Below, piece after piece: positions 50,701 through 62,229 of a stretch of 63,231 nucleotides of DNA (positions within the stretch are counted from its first letter, which is position 1; each line of letters begins with the position of its first letter). A model generated the notes under the pieces. The model saw only the letters and a list, made by a program, of their open reading frames with translations. It was not told the origin of the DNA and searched no databases. Made by a program: the position numbers and the translations under genes. Source of the stretch: Apostichopus parvimensis (lineage: Eukaryota; Echinodermata; Holothuroidea; Aspidochirotida; Stichopodidae); assembly GCA_000934455.1 (NCBI GenBank), contig KN889570.1:29548-92778 (forward strand), written 5' to 3'.

Positions 50701-51785
50701 TGAAGAAAGTCCCTCATGTTTAAAAATTTCAATACAATAACGTGTCCTATGTCACCAGTCCCTATTATACATGAAAAAGCATCTTTGTTGACATTTTCTT
50801 TCTTTTTTATTTCATCCAGTGGAATGAATAGTTCCTGTACAATCTGTAACTGTCACTTTGTCAATTGCTAAATAGGTTAAGTTGGTGACAAATATAATCT
50901 ACAGGGATATCGCGCCTAGATCAACTGAAATTTATTTTAAATAATTCTTTGTTGGTCAATGGTGAAATTATCACCCAAATTGAGTCCACCCAAACAATGC
51001 TGCTCTCAATGAGAATTGATATGTAACTTAAGCATTAAGCTTGAACATGTATATCACTGTCATTTAATATCTCTTCTGTGCATGCACATACATATATCTT
51101 ACTGATCTAAAAGTAAATATTGATGGACAAAGGTGATTTGTATTGTAGATTATAACCTTACTGTATTGTATACACTGCTAGGTATAATCTACCCAGTGCT
51201 GCAAGTCGGGACATCCGTTTCACTTTGATAAACATACATTCATGACTGCATTATCAATTGTAACTGGTCATTTCAATGGCTAGACATATTGAAAATTTTA
51301 GCAAAGAGAGTTGAACTTTAGACTGCTTTAACTCTTTGAAATTTTATTTCATTTGAAATATATGCAGTGATTATGGAAAACATTCAATAAGGCGGGGTGA
51401 GGGTGGGCAGTGGGTTAATTGGCAGAGGGTGGGATATGGGAAGGCCAAGTGGCTGTGTTTTGTATCTTGGGGAAGGAGGGATTACTGGAAATAGTCATTT
51501 CATTTGCTTGCTATGAAAATTTTAATCAAACCATTTTACTTAAATTATTCACAATCTCATGCTTCCCTTACATAGACTTGCAGCACTATAAATTACTGCT
51601 TGACACTGGACCTGACAAAATATGTTTTATAGATCTGATCTGTACGCTAGATTTTACTTTTCTGAAAATGATGTTATTTGTTACATTATTTGTAATGACA
51701 TGCAGAAAGTATGTGCACGGGGTCTGACCAAGCTAGAACATGTACAGTATATAAGGCGTACATGTAAGGATACTATAGTGGTGGG

Positions 51786-52176
51786 CAAGGGGGTAGGAAG
51801 CTTCCAAAAAGTGGGGGGCCCAACATCAGAGGGGCACTTTCTCATTTCACAACCACCACTCGTTATGCTATATAAACCAATACACACCGGCCATATCACT
51901 TAAATATGATGTGTTAGTATGCTATCAATACTATTTATTGAGATTGTTTATTGTTAACCGTGCTACAAAAGATATGGGATACCATTTTAAAAATAGCATG
52001 TACAGACTAAAAATAAATAATTAAAATAAAATATTAAAATTTACAAAGGCTTATGATATACAAAGTTCTTCATCAAAGGGGCACATTTTATTTACCAGTA
52101 GGGCACATTTGCTAGTTTGTAAAAAAAGTGGGGGGCATGTGCCCCAGTCCCCCCCCCCCCCGGCTCCTACACCCTG
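51786..52176. mobile_element. hAT-type MITE with 8-bp target duplication
   Basis: It starts CAAGGGGGTAGGAAGC and ends with the inverse of CAGGGTGTAGGAGCC. It is flanked by exact GTGGTGGG at 51778-51785 and 52177-52184. Subterminal 'aaaaagtggggggc' occurs near both ends (51807 and 52124). It is 391 bp with no transposase. Eight-base target duplication and CAGGG-like termini fit the hAT superfamily. Confidence 0.75.
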
Positions 52177-53299
52177 GTGGTGGGTATGGATACAACTGGC
52201 CTGACAATTTGCAAGTTTTTTTTTTTAAATAATGCATTAACACTTACATTGATTGGGCAGTTCAATTCCTTTGACAAATTTAAAAACTTTCTTCCCTTCC
52301 TTTTAAGTGTTATTGCAATGCTATGCAGTAATTTTCCTCCTTGAGGAGGCAATATATTCAATGTAATCTGAATCAAGAAAAACAGTTGAACTGTGAATGG
52401 AACTGTGCATGAAAATAAAATTGGCAAAACGCCTAGTTATTTCTAAGAGTGTGCCAAAAATATACAGCCCCTCTACAATCCTATCTTTCACAGCTTGTCA
52501 TACTCCCAATATTCAACCCATTCCCCTCTTCCTCCTTCAGACACATCTTATTCTCATTTACCCCATAACTTTATCTTTTTCTACCACTTAGGCCTAGCCA
52601 AGATGGCTAAAAGAAACTAATTTGGCAGCTGTGCCTAGCTATGCTTGTCATTCCAATAAACAGAAACACAATTAAAATTCACTGCAGTAATCCTTTTCCA
52701 CTATTACTTTTAGATAAATTGTTGGAGTTTTTGCTTGTTACCAGCTTTTGTTCATTTATTATTCCTGGTCTAACATTGATTGTACTAGTCATCAAACACT
52801 GGTCTCCGACAATAACGCATGTTCAAGGGCTTAAAACCCAGAAGAAATCAATACCCCATTGAACAATAGGACTACAACCTGTATGAAGGCGCTCGTACTC
52901 GTAGTGTGAATAGGATTATATCCTTGGCTAGGCCTGCTACCGTTATAGTCTGTTCACATTATGGAGAGGTATAAGAAATAATCAGAAAAGATATCAAATC
53001 AACCGCGAAGCATTAAATTTGTTCGTGCATTTCTAACATTACAGCTTCCCAAATTCTAACAGTTTGTAATATTAATGTTATGTAGATGCTAGAACTTATT
53101 ACAAATAGGCCTAAGTACCAAGACTAACTTTAGTGCACACTGTGACGAATACATCGAGAGAATATTTACCTAGACGCCATTCAATGTAACTTCACTTGGC
53201 TAACTGTCGTGTACCGGATAAATGATACTTAAAACTAAATTATTTACAAATTTTATATAAAAGATAGTTTTATTCGAGAGTAATAAATAAATTGCTTAC

Positions 53300-53450
53300 C
53301 TTGCTTATACTTTGTTGAAAAAGCCTGCTGCGTTCTGAAGGCAACTTCTGTATGAATATTATACCAGTCCAGTGCCTTTCGTGGCTGAGCTGAATGCCTT
53401 TTAACGAACTCCGATCCTGGATCGCGAACTATGTTTTGACTGACAACAGC
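53300..53450 (-). other. Candidate non-coding first exon of gene A
   Basis: A strong donor AAGCAAG/gtaagcaat lies at 53300/53299 on the minus strand, preceded by a locally CpG-richer stretch without poly-A runs. It is at a plausible place for an upstream UTR exon of gene A. The 5' limit is not visible, and the link to the acceptor at 35002 is inference. Confidence 0.25.
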
Positions 53451-56400
53451 GAGTATACTTAGGATGTAAGCAGAAGATAGCTGAGTGACCTTGAGCTACT
53501 GGATGTAGCACATAAGCTGTTTCCAGCCAGTCTGAGAACAGTTAGATCGTACATCCGGGAAGGGGGTGTAGGAATGGAAATTGTGGAGTCAGGGAAAGGA
53601 AAGATGAATGGGGGGGGGGTATAAAGAGGGGTCAGAACATGGGCTGGAGAGAACATTAATGGAAAATTGTGAAGGAAAATGGCCAAGAGGAATGGTTGGG
53701 GGAAGTGGATGGGAATGGTGTTTGTTCTTCTTCTTTTGGTGCAAATTAAGGCACGTAAGAATTGTTTTAATGCGGGGGAGTGGGAGGAGTATTTTACGAC
53801 TGAAAACGTTTAGTTTAGTTTAACTTAAGATACATCATCACGACGTACCCCAATTAACCCGTGAATTCCAAGTCTGTATGTAGTTGTTGATGTAATTTGA
53901 TCTCTACTCCGCTGTTTCAATCAAGATAAATTCATCTTTAGTGTAAGTTAAAGTGAGAGTGAGGTATTAATCCACGTTTTTTTGTGAACGGGGAATAAGG
54001 AGAGTAATACTCAGTGGATAAATATTAAAAATTCCTGTACACTTCTCAGCACGTTGAGATATCCGTCTGCTTTAATATTTTCAATATTTCTTCCGTATCT
54101 TATTCTAATTCTCTTCTCTTCTTTCTTGTGAATCGACACGTATGTATCTCAATCATTTACGGTGGCTTCTCCAAAGTGGCTATCAATAAATTATCCAAAT
54201 ATGCATTCACGGTTTGCTTTAGGAACTGTCTAAGATAACGAAGTGAATCCTGAGATGACCCCTTACTTTCATGTGTTCATATAGTGCTATACTTTGGAAT
54301 CAATGTTGAATAATTTCGACTGTTTAGATCTTACCGCATATACATGTTATGCTTAGTACTTAACACTAGGCATTTGTGTCTGCCAGTAGTGGGCTTGAGG
54401 GTGGATGAGTCCGATCCCACACTGAATTCATTCCGTGGGGACACCCCCCCCCCCATAGAAGTATACGTAGTTACGCCCATGTATTAGTTAAGTAATATAA
54501 AAGGGGACACCCCTCCCCTTGTCATAGATCGTTAATTGTCTGTCCTCCAGCACCTGCGCACCCTCACCCGGCATCGTGGATACCCCACTGCTGCATATAA
54601 CATGTGCGACTAATTTAGTCAAGATATAAACATCACGTTCTTCCAATTGTACAAAGAGTAGAGTGTGCGTTTTCTGTATATCCTTTGGCGGTTAGGTAAA
54701 CAAACGTTCGATCGCCTCAAGAGGGTTTGCGACTTTGCGCCGTCGAGAAAAAGATGGCGCGCTATCAGTATACAACTACCGATAAAAACAAAATGATTAT
54801 TTTGTTAATAATTATGACGCAGTACGTTCACTCCTAGTCGATGAAGCATTGGTGATTGCAACTCCAGTTTAATTATGGTGAGATTTTGACGTATATAACT
54901 CCTATAAAGCTTAAAAATTTGTTGTGAAATCGAGACTGCATGACTGCATCTTGTATAACCCAGTGTTTCAGCAGAAAGGAATGACTTGTTACAAACGTAT
55001 ATGATTGTCGGAAGTTCGGAACGTTTTAAGTAAACTGATACAAGAAGCAGTCCCCCCCTCCCTATCCCTTCCCCGTCATTCCCCCTCCCTCTACACACAC
55101 ACTTCACATTGTCGGACTCGGGTGATACCTATGAGAAATAGAATCATCGATTGTGCTCAATCAATTATATAAACTTTAAAATACAGTGATCAAGATAAAT
55201 ACCACACAAAATAATTCAAGGAAGCTGAAAATATGAAGCAAATCATGTTAAGTCCAATGTCTCACTCAGAGGAAGATTATCATTTTATACAAAAAAAACT
55301 TGCTTCTAACTTAAATTTTTATGAGCGCACCGTCTCAAAAATTGGGATTCAGGGAATGTTTGTCATAAATGTTTATTCGGGGTCTACAATCGACGTTGTC
55401 CGTCTTTCTATCTCATTACTACATGTTTGTCTGCAAAATGCAAATTAAGCAATCGAGAGCAGAGCCCTCCATTTTACGCGCGAATGCGCCCGACTCCTCG
55501 TCTTTGTTGAAGCATTGAACTATACACCCTGCCTAGACGTTTGGCTTTGATTGTAAGCTGTGGAGTTTCATATCTCACTTGTCTTTCGTTATCGACTTAA
55601 CTAGATCATTTCTTTGAGTTTATTGAACTAAATATACCATAATTTTCTTACCAACCATTTCTCAACATCTACAAAATGTACCAAGACGAATGTCTCCATG
55701 GAAACTGCATGCATGGCTGTTGGATTGCTCCGCGGCGCTTCTGCAGTTAAATTGTAAAGTACAGCCTGAAGATAAGCTTTTAAATAATTCATGTGAGAAT
55801 CATGATTGAAGAACTACCGCCAACGTGATAAATGTCTCAGAAGTTACGTGAAGATTGATGGTGGATTGAAGAAAGAGAAAGCTAATTACAGTTGCCTCCA
55901 AAACTGAGCCAATTATCCATCAATTGAGGAACTTTCATATTATTATATATAAGCCTACACATTTGCGTACAATATACATATAGTGTTTGTACAAAAGGAA
56001 TTAAGTATAGGCTAGTGTTCCATATAGTGTGAACGAAAATGATAATAGAAAGAGAAACAACGCTACTGCAGGCTTATATTTAAATTGGTAATGTACAATG
56101 GGTTTATTATTCAGGTACACAATTTTTCGATTTTGTTCCTGATTTCAAATTGTCAAATAAAATGAACCTAATTGAAGTGGCATTCTCAAAGATAATGAAG
56201 ATTATAATGAAGGCGATAACAATAACATCATTGCTATATCTATTGACTAACAGAGATACGGGAGTCCTATATGTTGCTTTAAAGGTCATCAATATTGCCC
56301 TCGAATATGCTAGAATGGTCACCCATGCTCAAATTTCAACAAGCATTTCAACTGCCACGCTAAAAGTAGCATATCCACACTGAGATACTTATTCATCTAT

Positions 56401-59107
56401 TCGAATAACCCTCAATGTCAACTTAGAGATATTAGAACCTTCGGGAAAGTAGCCCACTTTTGAAACATTGTAGCTATTTTTGTTAGCATGCTGACATTTG
56501 GGTCTATTGTACTGAAGACCTTTAAATTTTGCGTAGTCTGGCACGCTCTATTGCAAACAAATATACGTCAAAGGCGTCTGGTGAAGTTCAACGTGTTAAT
56601 GTCGCTTGATTTCGTATCGTGATCAACGTGGCCTTATAACGTAGTTTGCAAAGACCCGAGTACGTCAACTGGAAACAGGAATCATACACAGTGCTGACAA
56701 CTGATTGGTGCCGAAACCTGGGCAATCTAACCCTCTACCAGCCCCCCCCCCCCCCCTACACCCTCTTGCATTGAGTCCAACATTACCATTATTGTTTATA
56801 TGCTGTCAATGAAAAGCACGCTGATGACGGATGTCATCGGATATTTTTTCTTGAAATCCGTAAGTTCTCTGTTGTACACATATCAGAAACGTAAGATACA
56901 AAAGCCTAATTGCGCTTTATAACTAATTATAATGATTGGCCATCCAGGTTGACCCCCCACCCCCACCCCACGCCAAGACATCAATTGTTATTTCTCTTTC
57001 AGCATTACGATGATGATGTCGAAAGCATTGCATTCCTGCGCACGAGACAATACGTTTAGCTCAGTGTTTTAGCCTATTGAAGGGACCTCTTAATCCCGCC
57101 TTATAGCCTCATGTTAACTATAGGCCTATATAATATTCCGAACCTCCAACATTTGAATATGACGTATTATTGGCAGTAAAATATACCTAGCTATACCTGT
57201 TTCTCTTCAACAAAACCTAGGTCATATTGATTCTGTACTAAATCTATACGCATCGAATATGGCAACCATTTATATTTTAGCATATAGGCCTATTACATGC
57301 GAGCAAAACAAATTTAAAATATCGTAGTTTTGTCATATTTTACAAAGAGACACCTACCTGTCTTTAACAAGCGAGACTCTTGATATGTTATAGCCGAAAC
57401 AGAATATCCACCATTATCTTAGTAGTACACTCCACTGAGAGAGATTGCCTCTGTTATAAATAGAGAGATTGCCTCTGTTGCTAAACATTACAAATTCAAA
57501 CCCAGCGCCTCGCTCATTTCCAGGGTTTCCTAATTACGAAAAATTTGGTCTTCCCGCAGAAAATGCGGTGAACGTTTATCACGAGTTGCTGCATACAGTC
57601 ATGTTTGGCACTGCTAACATATATTGTAATAAGTAGCGAGCTATAAGCGGCTGATGGGAGATTTTTATACTTCGACCAACACACGAGATATCTGGTTGGC
57701 TATATATAGCTCTTCTTAAAAAAAAGTAACACGAGTTATTTGTTCATTCCCGCGTTATAATTCTTAGAGTTGACCCAAATTTTTCCGTGAAAGCTGTGCG
57801 CTATAATATTGGACCGACTCGGTTACATCAATCAATATTTTTTCATCCAGAGACAAAACAAGTTAGATGAAGGAAATTAGGAAGATAACAATAGGTGTGT
57901 AATAAAGCGGAGAACTCAATTTCTTTTCCCAATGTAACTTCAATTAAGTACACTCAAGGCAGCATATTGGAACTATTTAAATCGAAATCACTCTCGGTAA
58001 TTACAAACCGAAGTACAATAATTATGGAAGAATCCCCAAAAACATCTCACTTTTTCTAGTGGCAATTAGTGCGTGTTTACATCAATTTTGGCCTTAACCT
58101 CACTTAAAAAGTAAGGCTTAATTGAAAACAGCAATATAGTCGTTCGAAATCTTACAGTTTGCCTGACGACGAGGCAGGAGGAAATGAGATTAGAGTGATT
58201 GAAAATTGGTGGCCTAATTCCAAACTATGGCGACAGATATCGTAACCGTGGCTCTGCAGAGAATATTTTCAAAACCACAACCATATATGTAGATATAGCT
58301 GTATCATATATAACGGGGGTTCATTGAAATAATACCAAGCATAAATACCACCAGTGGCAATAACACATAGAACGATCTATACAGTGGCTACGATAAAGGC
58401 AAATGTATGTTATATGCACAAAGGCGATCACCCTATAGCTATTACAGCGTTAATCATATTTATTTATGATATATAGGTGTTGCTATGCTTTATATTGCAA
58501 CATTAGTTTTATTTCCACCAGTTTCATTGTCATTACCCTAAATCCCCACATTCGTTTGTGGACAACAGAATGTACCATTTCTCATTTACAAATTGCCTCT
58601 TTCAGAATAGACTAGTCTGATATCTCTAGAATCAAATAAAGCAGCAAAAGTAAAGGAATAGTGAAAATTTATCACAGGACAGTGAGTATGCCGTAAACAG
58701 AAAACCGTATAACACTATACTTTAATAAAGCTTCAATTTTACTGTTAAGGAGCAAAATGATTGTGCCTTTAACCTGCAGAGGCAGAATATTATTTACGAG
58801 GGGAGAGGAAGAGAAAGGGAAGAAAACATCTAGGTACTTTTACTTACACACAAAGTTGTTCTAATATAATATTTTAAGTATACTTCTTTTGCGTGGGGTT
58901 ACAAGTAATGGGGAAAAAGGGGGGGGGGAGGGGATACCCCGATCTCAGACAGACGAAAGGGCAAATAAAGAGAAACAGGTGATTTAATTTTGATACTTTT
59001 AACTTTTTATATTTACAAAGTGGCAAGACAGCAAAAAAAACAGGTCAATAATTTTGTTCAATTAATGCATAGTATCTCGAGCATAACATTCTGACCCGGA
59101 GGAAAAT
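53451..59107. other. Intergenic region between gene B and gene A
   Basis: It contains no gene I can support. CpG-richer patches at 54700-54775 and 55455-55760 could be promoter DNA. C or G runs lie at 53611, 54446 and 56742. A small duplication 'agagagattgcctctgttat' occurs at 57437-57482. Confidence 0.5.
58983..58988 (-). terminator. Possible poly(A) signal of gene B (ATTAAA)
   Basis: ATTAAA on the minus strand about 120 nt beyond the gene B stop codon. I saw no AATAAA closer to the stop. ATTAAA is the commonest variant signal. Confidence 0.35.
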
Positions 59108-59221
59108 TCACGTGGTGCGACAGACGACCCCTGACCTCTTGAGTCGCTTGGGTGGAGCGATGTCATCGGAAAACAACCTCTTCTTCATACCAGTGAGTAT
59201 TTTCTCCTTGGCAAACCATTC
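59108..59221 (-). CDS. Gene B exon 4: homeodomain recognition helix and C-terminus
   Basis: Acceptor catcag, phase 0. Residues 253-289 start EWFAKEKILTGMKKRLF and end in VVCRTT before TGA at 59110-59108. The WF pair (254-255) is the homeodomain helix-3 core. Lys257 and Lys259 stand at positions 51 and 53. The tail carries PPKRLKRS, a likely nuclear-localisation signal. Confidence 0.85.
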   Translation of the reverse strand, partial: EWFAKEKILTGMKKRLFSDDIAPPKRLKRSGVVCRTT

Positions 59222-62116
59222 CTGATGAAAAAGCAAAAAGACGAATTAATAAAGCCAGTGAAAGAATAAGAACAGAAGGAAGAAGAAACGGCCTTTTGTT
59301 AACGCAAACATTTTATAGATTATATTCTGAAAGGCAACTGGTGTTAACGACTAGTTTCACCCAATTACTCACACCAGTTTTTCTTTGGGAAAAGATATAC
59401 GGTACGCATTTTATTTGCTAGCTTCACATGCATGAATCAAAACGATTTGCCGTTCATGTACAAAGATTATTGGACCACGCCCTAAGTATCTGGCGTATGC
59501 CTTCAATTGCCTTGAATGTAGGCTTGTCTTTTATGAGCCAATGCTGTTCCTTAACTCAAGATTATTCTACACTTTTTTCGCCCCCTTTTTTTTCGTTAAG
59601 GCTTACAACAAGAATGCAATCGGCAAATGTTATCAACAAATGACACGATAGATTGATTATAACCATAGATTCAACTAACTCACCATGATTGCATATCCAT
59701 TCAGACCAGATACTGCCGAAATTTCTGCGATGTCTGAATACGTCGGTTGTCTCGCTCGCATGAAAGCCCCCTTCAAGATCACTCGTTGAGCCTTGGAAAC
59801 CCTCGCTGTGTAACGTCTTCGTTTATGGCCAGGGACCCTCTTTGCTGTAGATTGTTTGCGGTCCCTGTTAGCAGGCCGAACAGCTGGACTCGGACTTCTG
59901 GGATCAGAGGGGGTAATCACTTGGAGATCATTTGGAGAAGTGGGTGCAGTTACCGTCCGTCTTCCAGAAGAGGGGATTGATGAGACAGCCGTGACGTCAC
60001 AATCTGATGGCGATGATAGCCGACCACTCGAAACAGGTGTAGGTGGAATTTGTGAGTTTTGAACTGGTGTTATCTCTGAAATAAGAAGAAGCAGTCGTGT
60101 TGGTTATAGGATTGCATGGACACCGAACATATGAGGGGAAATGCTTAACTTGACTCCAAACAGTGAATAAGCGTACCCTATATACGTCTCAAATTTTAAA
60201 AACAAATTACAAGATATATATTACATTAAGTTAACCATACGTCAGCGATTTTCGGAGACCGATTAACTAGTGTCCCCGTATATGTCCCAAATTTAACAAG
60301 AAGAAATTTTAAAATACTACATTTTATTCACAACAAATGTTACAAAATCTACCTCCCTGCCCGTTATACTTTAATTACATCTCATTAATATGCATGATAC
60401 TGCATAGGTTATTTAATTTTTTTATCCATATTAAACGAGAACATTTGATTCAGTGATATACACTTTAGGCAACGACATGTTTGTCTGTTATCTGTTTTCC
60501 AGAGGGAGGGGGTGCCTCCTGCCCCCAAACTATACAAAGTTTCTTCCAAATAGCTTACATTTATCAAACACGTACGTCAAGTTTTACTGGCATGATTCAA
60601 AGTTATATCAAGTTCCAAATCGCAACAGAGGGTAAAACATATGGTGTGATGAAAAGTTTTATCAATATAACCGTAGATAAACGTTCATTCACTGGCTACA
60701 AAGTTTGGCTCGACCACCTCACGATAAGCCCCTGCGATAGGGATATGACTCTATTCAATCGATTAATAAACATTAACGTATACAATACGCAACTAATTGA
60801 CAGATTATCACTCTACTCTACTGGCAGATGTAAGAACGAAAGCTTATTTACCAATTCCCAAATCTTTTAGGATGAGCTCCATAAGTTCGGTTGGGTCCTT
60901 GACGGGACTTCCCTGGAGGCAAATCTCTGGTATCCCTTCTGGTAGATCCGGTGTCTTCTCAATTGGGGAAAGGGAAGTCTGAGAGACAGAATCTGTAGAT
61001 GAAAGGAATAGGAAAGTCTTGTTATACAATACTCTCGTATCACCTAACCTAGTTGTACTAGCTTAATCATAACATATATATACTTCATACAAAATGTAAC
61101 GCAAGCGCACACCCAAGTAGGAAGTCCCAAGCTATCAGCATCGCCCCAAAATATGCCAAATATTAGCCACGCTCGAACCGAAAATCGTTACTCCACCAGG
61201 GACTGGAGCTATTTCATAATTACTCCATGGCTCCACTGACCCATCGTTAACAGTAACCATTAATGTCACTTTTGTTTATAGGATTCGTAAGATTTTGTTT
61301 TTGTTTTTTGAAGAGCCAGGACCTCCGCGAATGAGAAACTGTATAGTATAAGCTACTCTAAAGTTGCCGGGCCAACTCGAAAACTTCCCTAATATTCTTT
61401 AAATTAAGACGTCAACATTATAGAACGTTCATTAACAATCTATCGGTTACATATTATAAAACTAGCCGATTAAAATGATCTTAACGAATAATGAACGCCG
61501 CTGAACTTACGATCACAATTCTTATGCAACACTGAGATCTTTGTAAAAAATCCTAAGAAAGTATTACACTTTTTACATACAAATAACTCCTATACAAACC
61601 TACAATTTGTTTTAAGAACAAAATTCAAATATGGCTGTCTATCTCGAAAATGGGGAAAATCAACGATTTCACTTTCGGAAAATTTAGTTACATGCCATCC
61701 CTTCCCAGAAAAGAGTGTTTCGAACTTGCGCGTGTTATGTCAATACCTATTACTACTACCCGCCATCCATTCAACGCCCCCCCCCCCCCACCACCACCAT
61801 TCCTCCCCTGAGTGATAACCAAGATGGGAACATAGATATCTTTAGGTTGTGAGGCAGGACTCGTTTGAAGAAAACAAAGAGAGAAATATTTACCAACTCC
61901 TAAGTCTTGTAGGATGAGTTCCATCATAGCGGCGGGGTTCCTCACGGGACTGTCCTTCGAACAAATTTCCGGTAGACCCATCGCCTGGTGAATTGTCGCA
62001 GGAGAATTAACGAATAAATCTTCCGTGGATGTAAAAGGAGGTGTAGGAAGATTGAATGAACGTCCTGTTCCAACGGTAACCTTCTCTTGAACGGTTGGAG
62101 TATGAAGTAATTCCAT
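59108..62116 (-). CDS. Gene B: divergent homeodomain protein with duplicated N-terminal module (four exons, complete)
   Basis: Exons 62116-61894, 60992-60852, 60075-59684 and 59221-59108 join with GT-AG sites and consistent phases to 870 nt, coding for 289 residues and a TGA stop. Two copies of a 27-residue module (48-74 and 95-121) are followed by a Ser/Pro/Thr-rich linker (122-195), a basic stretch (HKRRRYT) and a homeodomain at about 207-266. Aligning the WF pair to positions 48-49 puts Leu at 16, Phe at 20, Leu at 40 and Ile at 45, as expected. Position 51 is Lys instead of the near-invariant Asn, and position 53 is Lys instead of Arg. A second basic motif, PPKRLKRS, lies near the C-terminus. 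It is probably nuclear and possibly DNA-binding with altered specificity. I do not recognise the family. Confidence 0.82.
59222..59683 (-). other. Intron 3 of gene B
   Basis: A 462-bp intron (donor ATG/gtgagt, acceptor catcag) splitting the homeodomain between positions 46 and 47. No other feature seen. Confidence 0.8.
59684..60075 (-). CDS. Gene B exon 3: Ser/Pro-rich linker and homeodomain helices 1-2
   Basis: This 392-nt exon has acceptor cttatttcag, and two bases complete Glu122. Residues 123-252 comprise a Ser/Pro/Thr-rich region with several TP and SP pairs, then AKRVPGHKRRRYTARVSKAQ and the first 46 positions of the homeodomain, ending NGYAIM. It ends in phase 0. Confidence 0.87.
60076..60851 (-). 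other. Intron 2 of gene B
   Basis: 776 bp with donor G/gtaaat at 60851 for exon 2 and acceptor cttatttcag for exon 3. Open frames on the plus strand here have no family character. Confidence 0.75.
60852..60992 (-). CDS. Gene B exon 2: second copy of the 27-residue module
   Basis: A 141-nt exon with phase 1 on both sides (acceptor tcatctacag, donor ATTG/gtaaat). Two bases complete Asp75. Residues 76-121 carry a Ser/Thr/Pro lead, then IPEICLQGSPVKDP and MELILKDLGI. It can be skipped in frame. Confidence 0.82.
60993..61893 (-). other. Intron 1 of gene B
   Basis: 901 bp. It holds a C-rich run at 61778-61789. No coding signal. Confidence 0.75.
61894..62116 (-). CDS. Gene B exon 1: start and first module copy
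   Basis: Residues 1-74 plus one base of Asp75, beginning MELLHTPTVQEKVTVG. The module is LPEICSKDSPVRNP followed by MMELILQDLGV. The ATG has a good context (A at -3, G at +4), and an in-frame TAA lies eight codons upstream. The donor GTTG/gtaaat is at the same place in the module as in exon 2. Confidence 0.82.
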
Positions 62117-62218
62117 TTCCGTATAAAATGTATAGTGTTAATCAGCGAATACGATATGAATTTTGAAGTTGAATCAAAGATTTCAGAATATCTAATGATA
62201 GATGCAGTTGTGTAGCTG

Positions 62219-62227
62219 TGTATATAT
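62219..62227 (-). promoter_or_regulatory. Possible TATA box of gene B
   Basis: TATATATAC on the minus strand about 105 nt upstream of the gene B start codon. A start site 25-30 bp downstream would give a 5' UTR of about 75 nt without an intron. The motif is common by chance in AT-rich DNA. Confidence 0.3.
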
Positions 62228-62229
62228 AC

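Larger units (their letters stand above)
35002..53299 (-). other. Upstream intron or intergenic DNA of gene A
   Basis: I find no convincing protein-coding exon in these 18 kb. The open frames here are repetitive, pyrimidine-rich or without family character. Listed contents include minisatellites at 36490 and 41370, a repeat-flanked insertion at 41827-42467, a hammerhead-like element at 42540, degenerate tandem repeats at 45620, nested repeats at 46500-47815 and a MITE at 51786. If the UTR exon near 53300 is real, all of this is intron. Confidence 0.5.

Noticed and set aside
54749..54762. AAGATGGCG motif (YY1-like) as a promoter element
   Set aside because: A short motif expected by chance; a similar one at 40839 has no gene beside it, so neither is claimed.
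60453..60870. Plus-strand open frames of 60-129 residues in gene B intron 2
   Set aside because: They overlap an intron and exon 2 on the opposite strand and show no domain.
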